A stretch of DNA of 64,000 nucleotides from Klebsiella variicola (GTDB lineage Bacteria > Pseudomonadota > Gammaproteobacteria > Enterobacterales > Enterobacteriaceae). The notes under the pieces are model-generated. The model did not search any database and had not been told where the DNA came from. It saw only the letters and a program-made list of their open reading frames with translations. Position 1 is the first letter of the stretch; each line of letters starts with the position of its first letter. Where the stretch lies: assembly GCF_000828055.2 (NCBI RefSeq), contig NZ_CP010523.2:682001-746000 (forward strand), in the 5' to 3' direction. Shown one piece after another: positions 61,209-64,000 of this stretch. The translations under genes and the position numbers were made by a program.

Positions 61209-63074
61209 ATGAGCAAAGGATCGACGAGCAGTGACGCCCCGTTTGGGACATTGTTAGGCTACGCGCCCGGCGGCGTGGCGATTTATTCATCGAATTACAG
61301 TAGCTTAAATCCGCAGGACTACCCGGATGACGCGACGTTTCGCAGCTACATCGGCAGTGAGTATATGGGGCATAAATGGCAGTGCGTCGAGTTTGCACGC
61401 CGCTTTCTGTTCCTGACCTACGGGTTTGTCTTTACCGATGTGGGGATGGCGTATGAAATCTTCTCCCTGCGTTTCCTGCGTGAAGTGGTCAATGACAATA
61501 TTTTGCCGCTGCAGGCCTTCGCCAACGGTTCCCGCCGTCCGCCCATCGCCGGTTCGTTACTGATCTGGCAGAAGGGAGGCGAGTTTAAGCACACAGGCCA
61601 CGTCGCGGTGATCACCCAGCTTGTCGGCAATAAAGTGCGTATCGCCGAGCAGAACGTCATTCACTCGCCGCTGCCGCAGGGCCAGCAGTGGACCCGCGAG
61701 CTGACCCTCGAGGTCAACGCCGGCCGGTACACCATCAAAGATACCTTTACCGATACCGAAATTTTAGGCTGGATGATCCAGACCGCCGATACCGAACACA
61801 GCCTGCCGCAGCCGGTGCTGCCGGGCGAGGCGATGGCGATCAAAGGCGCGCGGCTGCCGAACAACGGCCAGTTCCGCGGCAAATGGCTGAACGAGAAAGA
61901 TCCGCTGCAGAAAGCCTACGTGGCGGCCAACGGCCATTTCATCAACCAGGATCCCTACCAGTATTTCACCATCAGCGAAAGCGCCGAACAGGAGCTGATC
62001 AAAGCCACTAACGAGCTGCACCTGATGTATCTGCACGCCACCGATAAGGTGATGAAGGATGATAACCTGCTGGCGCTGTTTGATATCCCGAAAATCCTCT
62101 GGCCGCGTCTGCGTCTCTCCTGGCAGCGCCGTCGTCATCATATGATCACCGGGCGCATGGATTTCTGCATGGACGAGCGCGGGCTGAAGGTGTACGAGTA
62201 CAATGCCGACTCCGCCTCCTGCCATACCGAAGGCGGGCTGATCCTTGAACAGTGGCTGAAGCAGGGCTACTACGGCACCGGCCACAATCCGGCGGAAGGT
62301 CTGCTCGATGAGCTGGCGGGGGCGTGGAAACACAGCCGGGCGCGGCCCTTCGTCCACATCATGCAGGACAAGGATCTGGAAGAGAATTACCACGCGAAAT
62401 TTATCCAGCGTTCGCTGACCCAGGCCGGTTTTGAGAGCAAAATTCTCTTTGGCCTTGATGAGCTGCGCTGGGACGCTGCCGGCCAGCTGATTGACGCTGA
62501 CGGGCGGCTGGTCAACTGCGTCTGGAAAACCTGGGCATGGGAAACCGCCATTGAGCAGGTGCGCGAAGTCAGCGCCGATGAGTACGCGGCGGTGCCGATT
62601 CGTACCGGACATCCGCAGAATGAGGTGCGGCTGATTGACGTCCTGCTGCGTCCTGAAGTATTGGTATTCGAACCCCTGTGGACGGTGATCCCGGGTAACA
62701 AAGCGATTCTGCCGGTGCTGTGGTCGCTGTTCCCGCATCATCGCTATCTGCTGGATACCGATTTTGTGGTTAACGACGAGCTGGCGAAAACCGGCTATGC
62801 CGTGAAGCCCATTTCCGGACGCTGCGGGAACAATATCGATTTGATCGGTCCTCAGGATGAGGTTCTGGATAAGACCAGCGGCCAGTTTGTCGATCGCAAG
62901 AATATCTACCAGCAGCTGTGGTGCCTGCCGAAAGTGGACGGTAAGTACATTCAGGTGTGCACATTTACCGTCGGCGGTAACTACGGCGGTACCTGCCTGC
63001 GCGGCGATTCGTCGCTGGTGGTGAAAAAAGAGAGCGATATCGAGCCGTTAATCGTTTTGAAAGACAAAGCATGA
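61209..63074 (+). CDS. gss: Bifunctional glutathionylspermidine amidase/synthetase
   Basis: 621 residues. The N-terminal CHAP-type amidase (about 1-195) has catalytic Cys59 in HKWQCVEFARR and His in HTGHVAV near 131. The C-terminal ATP-grasp synthetase joins glutathione and spermidine (VYEYNADSASCHTEGG near 330, GGNYGGTCLRGDSS near 590). It makes and breaks glutathionylspermidine, a polyamine-thiol that protects protein thiols. Also called gsp. Divergent from the DsbA-like and yghU genes. Confidence 0.98.
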   Translation: MSKGSTSSDAPFGTLLGYAPGGVAIYSSNYSSLNPQDYPDDATFRSYIGSEYMGHKWQCVEFARRFLFLTYGFVFTDVGMAYEIFSLRFLREVVNDNILPLQAFANGSRRPPIAGSLLIWQKGGEFKHTGHVAVITQLVGNKVRIAEQNVIHSPLPQGQQWTRELTLEVNAGRYTIKDTFTDTEILGWMIQTADTEHSLPQPVLPGEAMAIKGARLPNNGQFRGKWLNEKDPLQKAYVAANGHFINQDPYQYFTISESAEQELIKATNELHLMYLHATDKVMKDDNLLALFDIPKILWPRLRLSWQRRRHHMITGRMDFCMDERGLKVYEYNADSASCHTEGGLILEQWLKQGYYGTGHNPAEGLLDELAGAWKHSRARPFVHIMQDKDLEENYHAKFIQRSLTQAGFESKILFGLDELRWDAAGQLIDADGRLVNCVWKTWAWETAIEQVREVSADEYAAVPIRTGHPQNEVRLIDVLLRPEVLVFEPLWTVIPGNKAILPVLWSLFPHHRYLLDTDFVVNDELAKTGYAVKPISGRCGNNIDLIGPQDEVLDKTSGQFVDRKNIYQQLWCLPKVDGKYIQVCTFTVGGNYGGTCLRGDSSLVVKKESDIEPLIVLKDKA

Positions 63075-63219
63075 CGTGCGAAACCCGGGTAGCGGCATAC
63101 CCCTGTCCGGGTGACAACGTACAGAAAAGGATAGCCCCGGCATGGTCAGCGCCGCCGGGGAACACCTGCAACGAAGCGAAGATAATTAACACAACAACAA
63201 GACAGAAAAGGAAAATAGT

Positions 63220-64000
63220 ATGCACGATCGGCGTCTCGCCGCCCGCGCGGGTGAACTCAAGCCCTCCGCCGTCCGCGAACTTCTCAAGCACAGTAAACTG
63301 CCCGGCGTGATCTCGCTTGGCGGCGGCATTCCGGCCCCGGAATTGTTTGATACCGAAGGCCTGGAGCTGGCGGTGCAGAAGGTGATGAGCGAACGTTTTC
63401 ATGACGCATTCCAGTACGGTCTGACGGAGGGCTACCCGCCGCTACGTCAGGCGGTGAGTGAAATCTGTCACTCCCGTGGCGTGACCTGTTCTCCCGCTCA
63501 GGTCTATATCACCTCCGGCTCGCAGCAATCGCTGGATATCGTTGCTCGTACGCTGCTCGATCCAGGTGACACTATCGTCGTTGAACGTCCCACCTATCTG
63601 GCGGCGCTGCAGGTGTTTCAGCTGGCGCAGGCCAATATTCTCAGTGTCGACACCGATGATGACGGGATGCTGGTGGAGCAACTGGCCGACCTGCTGGAGA
63701 CCACCCGCGTCAAAGCCGTTTATCTGGTGCCGACGTTCGGCAACCCCGGCGGCAAAACGCTGAGCGAGACGCGTCGTCGTCGCCTGGTTGAACTGGCGAA
63801 AAAATATGACTTCGTCATTCTGGAAGACGATCCCTATGGCGAAATTAGCTTCACTGACGCCGTTCGACGCCCGCTCTATCAGCACGCGGTTGAGCTGGGC
63901 TGTGAAGATCAGGTGGTCTACACCTCGACCTTTTCGAAGATCCTCGCGCCGGGGATGCGCATCGGCTGGGTCGTGATGCCGGACTGGCTGGCGCAGCAGA
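63220..64000 (+). CDS. PLP-dependent aminotransferase, 3' end cut by window
   Basis: 260 codons are visible from an ATG with AAGGA seven bases upstream. The chain is a fold-type I class I/II aminotransferase of the 2-aminoadipate/LysN and MocR-like group without the regulator domain: SLGGGIPAPELF near 32, YITSGSQQSLDIV near 95, PTFGNPGG near 169, EDDPYGEISF near 205 and the PLP Lys in TSTFSKILAPGMRIGW near 235. Substrate is unclear. It lies 145 bases after gss on the same strand. Confidence 0.9.
   Translation, partial: MHDRRLAARAGELKPSAVRELLKHSKLPGVISLGGGIPAPELFDTEGLELAVQKVMSERFHDAFQYGLTEGYPPLRQAVSEICHSRGVTCSPAQVYITSGSQQSLDIVARTLLDPGDTIVVERPTYLAALQVFQLAQANILSVDTDDDGMLVEQLADLLETTRVKAVYLVPTFGNPGGKTLSETRRRRLVELAKKYDFVILEDDPYGEISFTDAVRRPLYQHAVELGCEDQVVYTSTFSKILAPGMRIGWVVMPDWLAQQ

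Noticed and set aside
61764-62741. A 325-codon open frame antisense to gss
   Set aside because: High-GC shadow frame of a well-identified gene, with no recognisable protein features.

Overview
The window is chromosomal DNA from a Klebsiella-type enterobacterium, most likely the K. pneumoniae complex. This is inferred from near-identity of many products to E. coli proteins, GC-rich codon usage, a Klebsiella-type ureDABCEFG operon with a putative NAC site, and gene order that follows the E. coli K-12 ileX-mug-rpoD to gss segment almost gene for gene. Species-level assignment cannot be made by eye.

Layout. (1) 1-3940: the end of an integrated element, probably a prophage. It holds a truncated virion-type protein, a hairpin, a dense TTGACA repeat array, a helix-turn-helix protein, a small exported Cys-rich protein on the opposite strand, a DUF3892 protein, and a small ORF carrying a six-copy heptanucleotide repeat. 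It stops at the 3' end of tRNA-Ile2 (ileX). (2) 4141-10130: mug, the macromolecular synthesis operon rpsU-dnaG-rpoD, and tsaD. (3) 10175-16885: an NCS1 transporter and the whole urease operon, sitting where E. coli K-12 has ttdR-ttdABT. (4) 17283-27931: plsY, folB, uppP, cca (frameshifted here), ygiM, ygiF, glnE, hldE, glgS, ubiK. (5) 28017-36965: FMN riboswitch and ribB, zupT, ygiD, ygiC-ygiB, tolC, then nudF-yqiB-cpdA-yqiA. (6) 36996-50669: parE, ygiN, mdaB, qseBC, ygiW, an AraC-GyrI regulator, parC, plsC, ftsP, ygiQ. (7) 50756-59442: dkgA, yqhD/yqhC, yghB, metC, exbBD, yqhA, yghX, yghW. (8) 59515-64000: yghU, a DsbA-like protein, the bifunctional glutathionylspermidine enzyme, and the start of an aminotransferase gene cut by the window end.

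Functional links: urea hydrolysis with nickel delivery (UreDEFG), probably nitrogen-regulated through NAC; DNA topology (ParC, ParE) and replication initiation (DnaG); envelope and lipid biogenesis (PlsY, PlsC, UppP, HldE, TolC, FtsP); energised iron uptake (ExbBD, Fur site); and a cluster of aldehyde and thiol detoxification genes (YqhD, DkgA, YghU, Gsp, YgiC).

The most unusual signals are the heptamer-repeat ORF whose strong ATG is out of frame by one repeat unit, the TTGACA array before the HTH gene, the one-base deletion in cca, a perfect 13-bp hairpin at the start of glnE, and a near-palindrome over the yghW promoter. No CRISPR array, insertion sequence or rRNA gene was seen.
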